Below are positions 8,814 to 18,099 of a stretch of DNA of 64,000 bases, piece after piece. Origin of the DNA: Oxalobacteraceae bacterium CAVE-383 (GTDB taxonomy: Bacteria > Pseudomonadota > Gammaproteobacteria > Burkholderiales > Burkholderiaceae_D). The stretch covers positions 806,001-870,000 of the forward strand of contig REGP01000001.1 in NCBI GenBank assembly GCA_004134995.1. Reading direction: 5' to 3'. The notes under the pieces were generated by a model. That model made no database searches and was not told where the DNA came from. It saw nothing but the letters and a program-made list of their open reading frames with translations. The position numbers and the translations under genes are program-made. Position 1 is the stretch's first letter; each line of letters begins with the position of its first letter.

Positions 8814-9592
8814 TGCAGGCCGGCGCCAATGCCGGAATCGCCGATTGGCTGCCGAACTTGCTGCGATATGCGGTGGTGGCCTTGCTGGCGCTGGCGCTGG
8901 AATTGTGCTGCCGCGCCGGCGTGATCCCGGCCGCCGTCATGATCGCGCCGTCGCAGATGTTCGCGCATCTGGGCGAAATCCTGGTTTCCGGCAAATTCAA
9001 TGCGGATATCCGCGGCAGCCTCGGCAATATCGCCATCGCGTCGATGCTGGCGGTATTGCTGGGCTTCCTGGCCGGCCTGCTGATCCATGCTCTGCCGTCG
9101 CTGCGGCGCGCGATCGAACCCTTGCTGACCAGTTATTACGCGATTCCGATTTTCATTTTCTATCCGGTCTTCATCGTCATGCTGGGCGTCGGCCCGCTGC
9201 CGATCATCGCCATCGGCGTCTTGCAGGCGATCGTCGCCATGGTCACCTCGACCCTGAACGGCCTGGACCGCATTCCCAACGTCATGCGCAAGAGCGCGCG
9301 CATGCTGCGCATGTCCCGCTGGCGCACTGCCTTGTACATTCATTTGCCGGCCGCGTCGCCGTATTTGTTTACCGGCGTGAAGCTGGCGGTGGCGTATGCG
9401 TTCATCGGCGTGATCGCCTCGGAATTCATCCTGTCCGGCGCCGGCATCGGGTATGCGATCGCCTATGCCTACAATAATTTCGAAAACCGCGACATGTATG
9501 CATTGATGCTGCTCGTGCTGCTGCTGGCGATCGCGGCCAATATGGTCCTGAGCGCCTTCGACAAGCGCTTCCAGGCAAGGCGGCAGCCCTGA
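8813..9592 (+). CDS. ABC transporter permease (SsuC/TauC-like), first
   Basis: A 259-residue inner-membrane protein with about six hydrophobic segments and the BPD_transp_1 EAA-type loop around MRKSARMLRMSRWRTALYIHLPAA. It pairs with the next permease to form a heterodimeric pore, whereas most SsuC/TauC systems use a single permease gene. The ATG at 8813 overlaps the ATPase stop by one base. Confidence 0.88.
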   Translation: MQAGANAGIADWLPNLLRYAVVALLALALELCCRAGVIPAAVMIAPSQMFAHLGEILVSGKFNADIRGSLGNIAIASMLAVLLGFLAGLLIHALPSLRRAIEPLLTSYYAIPIFIFYPVFIVMLGVGPLPIIAIGVLQAIVAMVTSTLNGLDRIPNVMRKSARMLRMSRWRTALYIHLPAASPYLFTGVKLAVAYAFIGVIASEFILSGAGIGYAIAYAYNNFENRDMYALMLLVLLLAIAANMVLSAFDKRFQARRQP

Positions 9593-10371
9593 TGGCGGGC
9601 CCGATGCGCGAATCGCCGGCGTCGCGCTCAGCGGCAAAACTGCGCAAGCTCGGCGGCGTGGGGCTGATGCTGGCCATCCTGATCGCGCTGTGGCAAGCGG
9701 TGCACATGCTGGTCGGCGCCGACGCCCTGAGTTCGCCGTGGTCCACGCTGCTGAAGCTGGCCGGCATGCTGGCCGGCGGCGAACTGACCGCGCATATCGC
9801 CGCCACCGCCGCCGCACTGGCTTACGCGCTGGCGCTGTCGATCGTCGGCGGCGTGGCGCTCGGCCTGCTGCTGGGCGCGCATCGCCTGACCGGCGCGGTG
9901 GCCGAGCCGATTCTGCTCAATCTGTATTCGATTCCCAAAGTCACGCTGTATCCGCTGGTATTGCTGGTGTTCGGCCTCGGGCTGTCGGCCAAGGTGGCGT
10001 TCGGCGTGATGCATGGCCTGGCGCCGATCGCGATCTTCACCATGAACGCCATCCGTCAACTGCGCCCGGTTTACCTGCGCACCGCGAAAACCCTGCATAT
10101 GCCCTGGCCGCAGACATTGCGCCATGTGCTGCTGCCGGCGATCCTGCCGGAGCTGGCGTCGGGCCTGCAACTGGGATTCGCGCTGACGCTGCTGGGCGTG
10201 CTGATCGGCGAGATGTTCGCCTCGCAGCGCGGGCTGGGCTATGTGATCGTCAATGCGATGAACCTGGGCGATACCGCCACCGTGATGGCGGTGGCCCTGC
10301 TGCTGACGCTGTGCGCGGTGTCCTGCAATGCCTTGTTCATCGTCTGGGGGCGGCGTTTGCGGCAGGGCTGA
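9592..10371 (+). CDS. ABC transporter permease (SsuC/TauC-like), second
   Basis: A 259-residue permease, a diverged partner of the preceding one. It has six predicted membrane segments and the EAA-loop RTAKTLHMPWPQTLRHVLLPA. The start overlaps the upstream stop by one base (TGATG). It is the last gene of the importer; a ~100-bp inverted-repeat element follows 9 nt after the stop. Confidence 0.88.
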   Translation: MAGPMRESPASRSAAKLRKLGGVGLMLAILIALWQAVHMLVGADALSSPWSTLLKLAGMLAGGELTAHIAATAAALAYALALSIVGGVALGLLLGAHRLTGAVAEPILLNLYSIPKVTLYPLVLLVFGLGLSAKVAFGVMHGLAPIAIFTMNAIRQLRPVYLRTAKTLHMPWPQTLRHVLLPAILPELASGLQLGFALTLLGVLIGEMFASQRGLGYVIVNAMNLGDTATVMAVALLLTLCAVSCNALFIVWGRRLRQG

Positions 10372-10379
10372 TATATTTA

Positions 10380-10480
10380 GGGGCTGTTGAAAAATTAATC
10401 CGGCGTCGTTGCTGCCGCCTTGCCGTACTGGCGTACTGTCTTCGGCGACGCGCCTAGCCAGCTTAATTTGCAACAGCCTC
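10380..10480. repeat. Short inverted-repeat element (REP/MITE-like)
   Basis: Ends at 10380-10398 and 10463-10480 are near-perfect inverted repeats (GGGGCTGTTG... against ...CAACAGCCTC). The interior is GC-rich and contains the small palindrome GTACTGGCGTAC. No open frame and no obvious target duplication. It resembles the short GCTGTTG-ended repeats I associate with burkholderial intergenic regions. Confidence 0.6.
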
Positions 10481-10528
10481 TTATGAAATCCGTTACGAAT
10501 TTTAGTTAGAACCAGAAAGGCAGAAACC

Positions 10529-11365
10529 ATGTACGACGTATTCCAGACAGACCGCTTGATCGACCAGTGGCTCAGCGAAGATATCGGCTATTGCGACCTG
10601 ACCGCGCAATTGATGATCGAAGCGGACGATACCGGCGCCTTCATCATGAACGCGCGCGAACCGATGATCGCGGCCGGCGTGGAAGTCGCGGCCCGGGTTT
10701 TCAAACGCTACGATCCGACGCTGACGGTCAAGGTGCTGGTCAAGGATGGCGACCGGGTCGAGCCCGGCGCGGTCCTGCTGGAAGTCAGCGGCACCGCGCG
10801 CAGCGTGCTGACCGCGGAACGTACCGCGCTCAATATCGTGCAGCGCCTGTGCGGCATCGCCAACGAAACCGCCAAATACGTCGCCGCCATCAAAGGCACT
10901 TCAGCCCGCCTGATCGACACCCGCAAGACCACGCCCGGCCTGCGCATGCTCGAAAAACATGCGGTGGCCTGCGGCGGCGGCCTGAATCACCGGCTCGGCC
11001 TGGATAACGGCGTGCTGATCAAGGACAACCATATCGCCGTCTGCGGCGGCATCGCCAAGGCCGTCGAACGGGCGCGGCGCCAGCTGCCGGTGCTGACCAA
11101 GCTGGAAGTCGAATGCGAAACGCTGGATCAGGTCGGCGAGGCGCTCAATGCCGGCGTCGACCTGATCATGCTCGACAACATGCCCCTGGCGGAGATGGCG
11201 CAGGCCGTCAAGCTGGTGGGCGGACGCACCAAAATTGAAGCGTCGGGCGGCGTCAAGCTGGCGACCATCGCCGCGATCGCCCAGACCGGCGTCGACTATA
11301 TTTCCACCAGCCGCATCAATCAGGCCTCGGCCAACGTCGATATCGGCCTGGACGAAGCGCCGTAA
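10529..11365 (+). CDS. nadC: Nicotinate-nucleotide pyrophosphorylase (carboxylating)
   Basis: A 278-residue quinolinate phosphoribosyltransferase that makes nicotinate mononucleotide from quinolinate and PRPP in NAD synthesis. Family signatures are DTRKTTPGLR (~130), CGGGLNHRLGL, LIKDNHI, the ELEVE-like KLEVECET and IEASGGV. The molybdenum-associated paralogue ModD was considered, but the intact NHRLGL and KDNHI motifs favour NadC. nadA and nadB are absent from this window. The stop overlaps the kef start by one base, so the two are an operon. Confidence 0.87.
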   Translation: MYDVFQTDRLIDQWLSEDIGYCDLTAQLMIEADDTGAFIMNAREPMIAAGVEVAARVFKRYDPTLTVKVLVKDGDRVEPGAVLLEVSGTARSVLTAERTALNIVQRLCGIANETAKYVAAIKGTSARLIDTRKTTPGLRMLEKHAVACGGGLNHRLGLDNGVLIKDNHIAVCGGIAKAVERARRQLPVLTKLEVECETLDQVGEALNAGVDLIMLDNMPLAEMAQAVKLVGGRTKIEASGGVKLATIAAIAQTGVDYISTSRINQASANVDIGLDEAP

Positions 11366-13209
11366 TGGAAAGCGCCAACACGCTTCTGATGGCGCTGGTC
11401 TACCTCGGCGCCGGCGTGCTGTCGGTGCCGATCGCGCAGCGCCTGGGATTGGGGTCGGTGCTGGGCTACCTGGTGGCCGGCACGCTTATCGGGCCGTCGG
11501 TGCTGGCGCTGGTCGGCGACCAGGGCAGCGTGATGCATTTCGCCGAATTCGGCGTGGTGATCATGCTGTTCCTGATCGGCCTGGAAGTGCAGCCGTCCCT
11601 GCTGTGGAGCATGCGCACCGCATTTTTCGGGCTGGGCGGCGTGCAGGTGCTGCTGACCGGCATCGTGCTGGCCGCGGTCGGCGTTGCCGCCGGCGTCGAC
11701 TGGCATGCGGCGGTGGCGCTGGGATTCATATTGTCGCTCTCGTCGACCGCGGTGGTGCTGCAGACGCTGGAGGAAAAAGGCCTGCGCAAAACCCCGACCG
11801 GCGCCGCGGCGCAGGGCATCCTGCTGTTCCAGGATGTGGCGATCATCCCGATGATCGCGCTGCTGCCCTTGCTGGCGATGCCGGAAGACGGCGCCGCCGT
11901 GGTCCGCAATGCCGGGCTGATGACGGGATATCCGGCGTGGATGCGCACCTGCGCGGTGGCGCTGGCGGTGCTGACCGTGATCGCCGTGGGCCGCTACCTG
12001 ATGCGCCCGGCGTTCCGCTATATCGCGCAGACCCGTTCGCGCGAGATATTCACCGCGATGGCCTTGCTGCTGGTGGTGGCGGTATCGCTGCTGATGGAAG
12101 CGGTCGGGCTGTCGGCCGCATTGGGGGCATTCCTGGCCGGCGTGGTGCTGGCGGACAGTGAATTCCGGCGCGAGATCGAAGGCGATATCGAACCGTTCCG
12201 CGGTTTGCTGCTGGGATTGTTTTTCATGTCGGTCGGCGCCAGCCTGGACCTGGCGCTGGCCGCCGCGCATGCCGGGTTGCTGGCGGCGGTCGTGCTGGGC
12301 CTGATGGTGCTCAAGGCGCTGGTTGTGTACGTGGTGGCGCGGCTGTTCGGCATTCCGGCGCGCACCGCGGCGCAAACCGGCGCGGCGCTGGGGCAGGGCG
12401 GCGAATTTGCCTTCGTGCTGCTCGGGCTGGCGGCGGGCGCCAATGTCGTCGGCGAAGAGATGGCGGCGCTGGCCACGGCGGCGGTGGCGATTTCGATGGC
12501 GCTCACGCCATTCGCGCTGATCGCCTTCGATCGCCTGGCCGCGCGCGGCTTTTCCAGCGAACCGGAACCGGAAAAAGGCGTGCTGGAAGGAAGCCCGGAC
12601 GTGATCGTGGCCGGCTTCGGCCGTTTCGGCCAGATCGCGGCGCGTTTGCTGATCGTCAATCATTTCAAAATTTCGACGCTGGAAGTCAGCGCCGAACAAG
12701 TGGCGCTGGTGCGCCGTTTCGGGCGCCGCGTGTATTACGGCGATGCGACCCGGCTCGATCTGCTGCGCGCCGCGGGCGCGGCCGACGCCAGGCTGCTGAT
12801 CGTCGCCATCGACGACCGCGACCAGGCCGAAGTGCTGGTCGAACTGGCCACGCAATATTTCCCCAACCTCACCATCCTGGCGCGCGCCTACGACCGCCGC
12901 CACGCCTACCGCCTGCTGCAGAAAGGCGCGCATATCATTGAACGGGAAATGTTCGAGGGCGGCCTCGCGATGGGGCAGAAAGCCCTCAAATCGCTGGGCG
13001 TGCCGCATGAACAGGCAGTGCTGGCCGCCACGAGTTTCCGCAAGCACGATGAAGAAATGATTGCGCTGCTGGCGCAATCATGGGGCGATGAAGAACGTTT
13101 CACGGTGGCGTTCCGCGAATCCAATGCGCGCATGGATCAATTGCTGGCGGCCGATGTGGAAGAAGCGGCGCGGGCAGCGGCGGAGCCGGCCAAGGCCGTC
13201 GCCGATTAA
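11365..13209 (+). CDS. CPA2 monovalent cation:proton antiporter (KefB/KefC-like)
   Basis: A 614-residue inner-membrane potassium efflux protein. Residues ~1-390 hold about 12 membrane segments with the Na/H exchanger fold. A TrkA-N Rossmann domain begins near 412 (VIVAGFGRFGQIAARLL), followed by the nucleotide-sensing region. In Kef proteins this domain binds NAD(H) and glutathione adducts to gate K+ efflux; the usual KefF/KefG partner is not adjacent. Co-transcription with nadC is unusual and might couple an NAD(H)-sensing channel to NAD synthesis (inference). Confidence 0.88.
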   Translation: MESANTLLMALVYLGAGVLSVPIAQRLGLGSVLGYLVAGTLIGPSVLALVGDQGSVMHFAEFGVVIMLFLIGLEVQPSLLWSMRTAFFGLGGVQVLLTGIVLAAVGVAAGVDWHAAVALGFILSLSSTAVVLQTLEEKGLRKTPTGAAAQGILLFQDVAIIPMIALLPLLAMPEDGAAVVRNAGLMTGYPAWMRTCAVALAVLTVIAVGRYLMRPAFRYIAQTRSREIFTAMALLLVVAVSLLMEAVGLSAALGAFLAGVVLADSEFRREIEGDIEPFRGLLLGLFFMSVGASLDLALAAAHAGLLAAVVLGLMVLKALVVYVVARLFGIPARTAAQTGAALGQGGEFAFVLLGLAAGANVVGEEMAALATAAVAISMALTPFALIAFDRLAARGFSSEPEPEKGVLEGSPDVIVAGFGRFGQIAARLLIVNHFKISTLEVSAEQVALVRRFGRRVYYGDATRLDLLRAAGAADARLLIVAIDDRDQAEVLVELATQYFPNLTILARAYDRRHAYRLLQKGAHIIEREMFEGGLAMGQKALKSLGVPHEQAVLAATSFRKHDEEMIALLAQSWGDEERFTVAFRESNARMDQLLAADVEEAARAAAEPAKAVAD

Positions 13210-13254
13210 TTATCGGTCCGACGGCCCGGCATCCGCTTTTTCAGAACGGTTTCC

Positions 13255-14985
13255 CTAGAACTGTTCCCACTCGTCGCCCTTGTCCGCCGGCGGCAACACG
13301 TCGCGTTTGGCCATTGGCGCCGGCGCCGGGGCAGCCTGGATCCGCGGGCTTGCCGCCACGCGTGCCGGCGCACTCTTCACCGGCGGCTGGATGCGCGCCT
13401 TGGCTGCATTGGCAGCAATCGGCGCGGCCTGCAATCCCGTGCCGTTGTCGAGCTTGAAAACGCTGACCAGCTGCGCCAGATTGGCGGCCTGGTCCTGCAG
13501 CGATGCGGCGGCGGCCGCGGCCTGCTCCACCAGCGCCGCGTTTTGCTGCGTCACTTCATCCATCTGCGTAATCGCCAGGTTAACCTGGTCGATGCCGGCG
13601 CTCTGTTCCTGGCCGGCCGCGCTGATTTCCGCCACTACATCGCTGACCCGCTTGACGCTGGCCACCACCTCGGCAATCGTGGTGCCGGCCTGCTCGACCA
13701 GCTTGCCGCCGGCGTCGACCTTGCCCACGGAATCGCCGATCAGTTGCTTGATCTCCTTGGCGGCCGCGGCGGAGCGTTGGGCCAGGCTGCGCACTTCGGA
13801 TGCCACCACCGCGAAGCCGCGGCCTTGTTCACCCGCGCGCGCGGCTTCCACGGCCGCATTCAGGGCCAGGATATTGGTCTGGAAGGCGATGCCGTCGATG
13901 ACGCCGATGATATCGACAATCTTGCGCGACGAATCGTTGATCGAGGCCATGGTGTCGACCACCTGGTCGACCGCATGGCCGCCGTCGGTCGCCACGCTGG
14001 AAGCCGATACCGCAAGCTGGTTCGCCTGCCGCGCATTGTCGGCGTTCTGTTTCACGGTCGAGGTGATTTGCTCCATCGCCGCCGCGGTTTCTTCCAGCGA
14101 GCTGGCCTGTTCCTCGGTGCGCGAAGACAAGTCCAGGTTGCCGCTGGCGATTTGCGCCGACGCCGTGGCGATGGTTTCCGTGCCGTGCCGGACTTCGCCG
14201 ACGATCTGGCGCAGATTGTCGTTCATTCCCTTCAGGGCCGCCGTCAATTTTCCTGTCTCGTCGCCGGATACCGGAATGATTTCCTGCGTCAGATCGCCGT
14301 CCGCCACAGCCTGCGCGATCTCCACCGCGCGGTTCAACGGCCGCGTGATCGCGCGCACCAGCCAGAGCCCGACCGCGGCGCTGAACAGCAATGACAGCGC
14401 CACGCCGATCAGGCAGGCGGTCAGCAGCATCTGATAGCGGCTTTGCGAGCCTTCGTATTCGCTCTGGCTGACATCCAATTGCAACTGGATCAGATTATTG
14501 ATGTCCTCCTGCACCGGCTTGTAAAGCGCGGTCATCGGGCCGTTGAGCAGGTCGATTCCGCTCTTGATATCGTTGGCGCGGATGGCCGTGATCGAGGGAC
14601 GCAGGCCTTCGGCCACGAACTTGGTGCGGCTGTCCTGGAATTTTTTCGCCAGCACTTTTTCCTCGGGCGTCAGGTAGGTCGCCATATAGGCGTCCCAGAC
14701 GGTGGTGATTTTCTTCACGCGCGCGTCGACTTCATCCATCATCGCGGGCATTTTCGACGCATCGGCGGTCAACGCCGAAGCGATCGTCAATTGATTGGAA
14801 TTGATCAGCCGCACCACCTGATCGAGCTGCCCGAGGGCGATCACGCGGTCTTCATACAAGGTCTTGACCGAAGCATTGGTGGTCCCCAGATTGACCATGC
14901 CGACGACGGCCCCGGCCGCGAGCTCCACGCACATGAGTGTCATCACGAAAATAAGGCGGGCCTTGATGGAAACGTTCTTTAGCAT
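13255..14985 (-). CDS. Methyl-accepting chemotaxis protein (Tsr/Tar-like)
   Basis: A 576-residue receptor. TM1 is at ~9-32, followed by a four-helix-bundle-type periplasmic domain to ~188, TM2 ~190-212, a HAMP domain, and the signalling hairpin with the conserved tip [20 protein letters not shown]. The C-terminus is Ala/Pro-rich and ends DEWEQF, a CheR/CheB-tethering tail of the WExF type. The ATG at 14985 has GGAG 7 nt upstream; an in-frame TTG two codons earlier is less likely. The ligand is unknown. It converges with kef. Confidence 0.92.
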   Translation of the reverse strand: MLKNVSIKARLIFVMTLMCVELAAGAVVGMVNLGTTNASVKTLYEDRVIALGQLDQVVRLINSNQLTIASALTADASKMPAMMDEVDARVKKITTVWDAYMATYLTPEEKVLAKKFQDSRTKFVAEGLRPSITAIRANDIKSGIDLLNGPMTALYKPVQEDINNLIQLQLDVSQSEYEGSQSRYQMLLTACLIGVALSLLFSAAVGLWLVRAITRPLNRAVEIAQAVADGDLTQEIIPVSGDETGKLTAALKGMNDNLRQIVGEVRHGTETIATASAQIASGNLDLSSRTEEQASSLEETAAAMEQITSTVKQNADNARQANQLAVSASSVATDGGHAVDQVVDTMASINDSSRKIVDIIGVIDGIAFQTNILALNAAVEAARAGEQGRGFAVVASEVRSLAQRSAAAAKEIKQLIGDSVGKVDAGGKLVEQAGTTIAEVVASVKRVSDVVAEISAAGQEQSAGIDQVNLAITQMDEVTQQNAALVEQAAAAAASLQDQAANLAQLVSVFKLDNGTGLQAAPIAANAAKARIQPPVKSAPARVAASPRIQAAPAPAPMAKRDVLPPADKGDEWEQF

Positions 14986-15212
14986 TTTCAACTCCGAATG
15001 TTATGGAATACCCTGGGAGGACCCGTCAACGAGCGGATGCGCGGCAATATCGCCGGGATCGCGGCATTGACTGGATGCTATCAGGGCCGGTTACGGGGTT
15101 ACGGCGGGATTAGCCACGTAAAGCACCGTCAATTAGATGCTTAAGCAAGCCCTGTGCCGAGAGGAGATTTCCGGATGGAAATTGCCGGGAAGATTTTATG
15201 GATGCGGATGCT

Positions 15213-16298
15213 TCAGACCCAGCCCATTTCATACAGCTCGCGCTTGATGTAGGCGTAGTAGATCGGCGCGGCGACCACGCCGGGCAATCCGAACAGGGCT
15301 TCCGCGATCAGCATCGCCAGCAGCAATTCCCAGCTGCGCGCGTTGATCTGGAAACCGACGATGCGGGCATTCAGGAAGTATTCGAATTTGTGGATCAGGA
15401 CCAGGAAGACCAATGCCGCGATGGCCGCGTACAGCGAAACCGAAAGCGCCACGACCACGATCAGGGTATTCGAAATCAGGTTGCCGATGACCGGCAGCAG
15501 TCCTACAACGAAGGTCACCAGGATCAGGGTCTTGGCCAGCGGCAGATGTACGCCGGCCATGCGCATGATGACCAGCAGGAAAATCGCGGTGAACAGGGTA
15601 TTGAGCAGCGATACCTTGATCTGCCCGAATACCACGCGCGCGAAGGAATCCGCCAGCAGGGCGCAGCGCCGCAGCAGCGCGCCGGCCAGCGGCTGGCGCA
15701 ACGGCATCTGCTGCACGGCGGCCAGCGCCGCCATCGCGCCCAGCACCATGCCGATCAGGATATGCGCCGAAATCTGCGCCACCTCGCGGCCGGCCAGTTG
15801 CAGTTCGCCGCGATGCTCGCGCATCCAGTCGCCGGCCAAGGCGCGCAGATCGCCGGAATCCACCGGCAGATATTGCTGCAGCCACGACGGCAATTGGGTC
15901 CGGGCCATATCGATGGCGATGGTGAATTTGGTTTGCAATGCGGCGATGCGCATCGGATCGCGCAGGAATGCCACCGTGCCCAGAATGGCCGCCGTCAGCA
16001 GCGCGATGACCAGCGCCGACAGCAGCAGCACCGAAATCAGGTGCGCGCGCCGGTTGTCGAGGCGGCTATGGATCATCGGCCCCAGCGTGCGCACCAGCTG
16101 ATACACCAGCAGCCCGGCCATCAGCGCCGTCAGCAGATGCGCGGTCATGACCAGCCCCAGCAGCACGATCATCGCCAGCCAGGAACCGATAACGAAGGGC
16201 GATACCTTGGTGATTACCGGCCGCGGCGCGGGCAGATTGACGGGCTGGCCGGAGAGCGCATCCTGCGCCGGGTCGGGAATTTGATCGGATGGGTGCAT
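15213..16298 (-). CDS. AI-2E family transporter (PerM/TqsA-like)
   Basis: An inner-membrane protein of about 361 residues with seven or eight hydrophobic segments (SWLAMIVLLGLVMTAHLLTA, VLLLSALVIALL, and others) and the family region LPVIGNLISNTLIVV. Members export autoinducer-2 or act as Na+/H+ antiporters; the substrate here is not assignable. The start is uncertain: the frame is open to 16442, but the upstream part (PPDFHPAASD) looks non-coding. The ATG at 16298 (MHPSDQIPD) has only a weak ribosome binding site. Confidence 0.83.
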   Translation of the reverse strand: MHPSDQIPDPAQDALSGQPVNLPAPRPVITKVSPFVIGSWLAMIVLLGLVMTAHLLTALMAGLLVYQLVRTLGPMIHSRLDNRRAHLISVLLLSALVIALLTAAILGTVAFLRDPMRIAALQTKFTIAIDMARTQLPSWLQQYLPVDSGDLRALAGDWMREHRGELQLAGREVAQISAHILIGMVLGAMAALAAVQQMPLRQPLAGALLRRCALLADSFARVVFGQIKVSLLNTLFTAIFLLVIMRMAGVHLPLAKTLILVTFVVGLLPVIGNLISNTLIVVVALSVSLYAAIAALVFLVLIHKFEYFLNARIVGFQINARSWELLLAMLIAEALFGLPGVVAAPIYYAYIKRELYEMGWV

Positions 16299-16535
16299 CG
16301 TCGCTTCGATATCGGAGGCAGCCGGATGGAAATCCGGCGGCGGTGAGTGTAATTCGTGATGGCAATTCAGGCAGTTTAACAGCGCCGCCGGGGGAATGCC
16401 CGTGAATGTGAGCGCAGCCCCAAAAATGTAAGCTTTCGGCAAGACTGCTAATAAACCCCCGTTTGCATCGTTTTTTACCCTTTCAATGGGGGCGGCGCTG
16501 ACGTAAGATCGAAGTTTGCTTCAATAAGGTGAACA

Positions 16536-18098
16536 ATGCACGACCGCCAACAGCGTACCGCCACACTTGACCCGGCCGGCCAGTCAGACTGGCGTGAACT
16601 CAGGGAGCAGGGGCATCGTATGCTGGATGACATGTTCGATTATCTGGAAGGCCTGGGCGGCAAGCCGCAGGGTCCGGTCTGGCAGCCGATTCCGGCGTCG
16701 GTGCGGCAGCAGTTCCGCGAGGCCTTGCCGCGCCAGGCCGGTTCGCTGGCGCAGACCCACCAGACCTTCATGCAGAGCATCCTGCCGTACGCGGCCGGCA
16801 ATGCGCATCCGGGCTTCATGGGCTGGGTGCAGGGCGGCGGCACGCCGGTCGGCATGCTGGCCGAAATGCTGGCGGCCGGCCTCAACGCCAACGTCGGCGG
16901 CCGCGACCAGATTCCCCTCGATGTGGAACGCCAGATCACCCACTGGATGCGCGAACTGTTCGGCTTTCCGTCCGAGGCCAGCGGCATCTTCGTCACCGGC
17001 GCTTCAACCGCCAATCTGATCGGCGTGCTGGTGGCGCGGCGCCGCATGCTCGGCGCCGAAGTCCGCAGCCACGGGGTGCAGAACGCCTTGCCGCGCCTGA
17101 CCGCGTATACCTCGACCGCCGCGCACGGCTGCGTCAAGCAGGCCATGGACGTGGCCGGCCTCGGCGAAGACATGCTGCGCCGCATTCCCATCAATCCCGA
17201 CGGCACCATCCATCTGCCCAGCCTGAACGCGCATATCGCCGCCGACCGCGCCGCCGGGCTGCAGCCGTTCGCCGTGATCGGCAATGCCGGCACGGTCGAT
17301 ATGGGCGCCATCGACGACTTGACCGCGCTGGCCGATATCGCGCAGCGCGAGCAGCTTTTCTTTCATATCGACGGCGCATTCGGCGCCATGGCGATGCTGG
17401 CGCCGGATCTTGCGCCGCGCCTGGCGGGCATCGAGCGCGCCGATTCGATCGCCTTCGATTTCCACAAATGGACGCAGGTCCAGTACGACGCCGGTTTCAT
17501 TCTGGTGCGCGACGGCGCATTGCATCTGGACACCTTCGCGGCCCAGGAAAAAACCTACCTGGAACGCGCCGAGCGCGGCATGGCGGCCGGCTCGCCCTGG
17601 CCCTGCGATTACGGTCCGGAACTGTCGCGCGGATTCCGCGCCTTGAAAACCTGGTTCACGTTCAAGGTCTACGGCGCCGAAAAGCTGGGGCGGATGATCA
17701 GCCATACCTGCGCGCTGGCGCGGTATCTGCAGCAACGCGTGGAAGCCGAGCCGGCGCTCGAACTGCTGGCGCCGGCCTCGCTGAACATCGTCTGTTTCCG
17801 GCTGCGGCCGCCGGCGCAGGCGAGCGGGATGCCGGCGCAGGCCACCGCCGATACCGATACCGACGAAATCAACCGCCGGCTGCTGGTGGCGATACAGGAG
17901 TCCGGCATCGCCGCGCCTTCCTCCACCAGGATCAACGGCCACCTGACGATCCGCGCCGCCATATTCAATCACCGCAGCACGCAAGACAATATCGACGCCA
18001 TGCTCGACGCGGCGCTGCGTTTCGGCAGCGCCTTGTCTGTTGCGCCATCCGCCGCTCAATCCGCCGCTCAATCCGCTTCTCCATCCGAAAGCAAATGA
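16536..18098 (+). CDS. PLP-dependent group II decarboxylase (DDC family)
   Basis: A 520-residue fold-type I enzyme. PLP-binding Lys311 lies in DFHKW, Asp279 in HIDGAFG pairs with the pyridine N, and His197 stacks on the ring. The pattern is that of aromatic-L-amino-acid/tyrosine or diaminobutyrate-type decarboxylases; the substrate is not decided by sequence. The C-terminal ~15 residues are Ser/Ala repeats. An AAGGTG ribosome binding site precedes the ATG at 16536. It is the first gene of a three-gene unit; the next ATG lies 1 nt after its stop. A role in making an amine building block is inferred from the ligase next door. Confidence 0.86.
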   Translation: MHDRQQRTATLDPAGQSDWRELREQGHRMLDDMFDYLEGLGGKPQGPVWQPIPASVRQQFREALPRQAGSLAQTHQTFMQSILPYAAGNAHPGFMGWVQGGGTPVGMLAEMLAAGLNANVGGRDQIPLDVERQITHWMRELFGFPSEASGIFVTGASTANLIGVLVARRRMLGAEVRSHGVQNALPRLTAYTSTAAHGCVKQAMDVAGLGEDMLRRIPINPDGTIHLPSLNAHIAADRAAGLQPFAVIGNAGTVDMGAIDDLTALADIAQREQLFFHIDGAFGAMAMLAPDLAPRLAGIERADSIAFDFHKWTQVQYDAGFILVRDGALHLDTFAAQEKTYLERAERGMAAGSPWPCDYGPELSRGFRALKTWFTFKVYGAEKLGRMISHTCALARYLQQRVEAEPALELLAPASLNIVCFRLRPPAQASGMPAQATADTDTDEINRRLLVAIQESGIAAPSSTRINGHLTIRAAIFNHRSTQDNIDAMLDAALRFGSALSVAPSAAQSAAQSASPSESK

Positions 18099-18099
18099 T

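Noticed and set aside
10529-11365. ModD (molybdenum-system) instead of NadC
   Set aside because: The NHRLGL and KDNHI motifs of NadC are intact, and the adjacent importer is not of the ModABC type.
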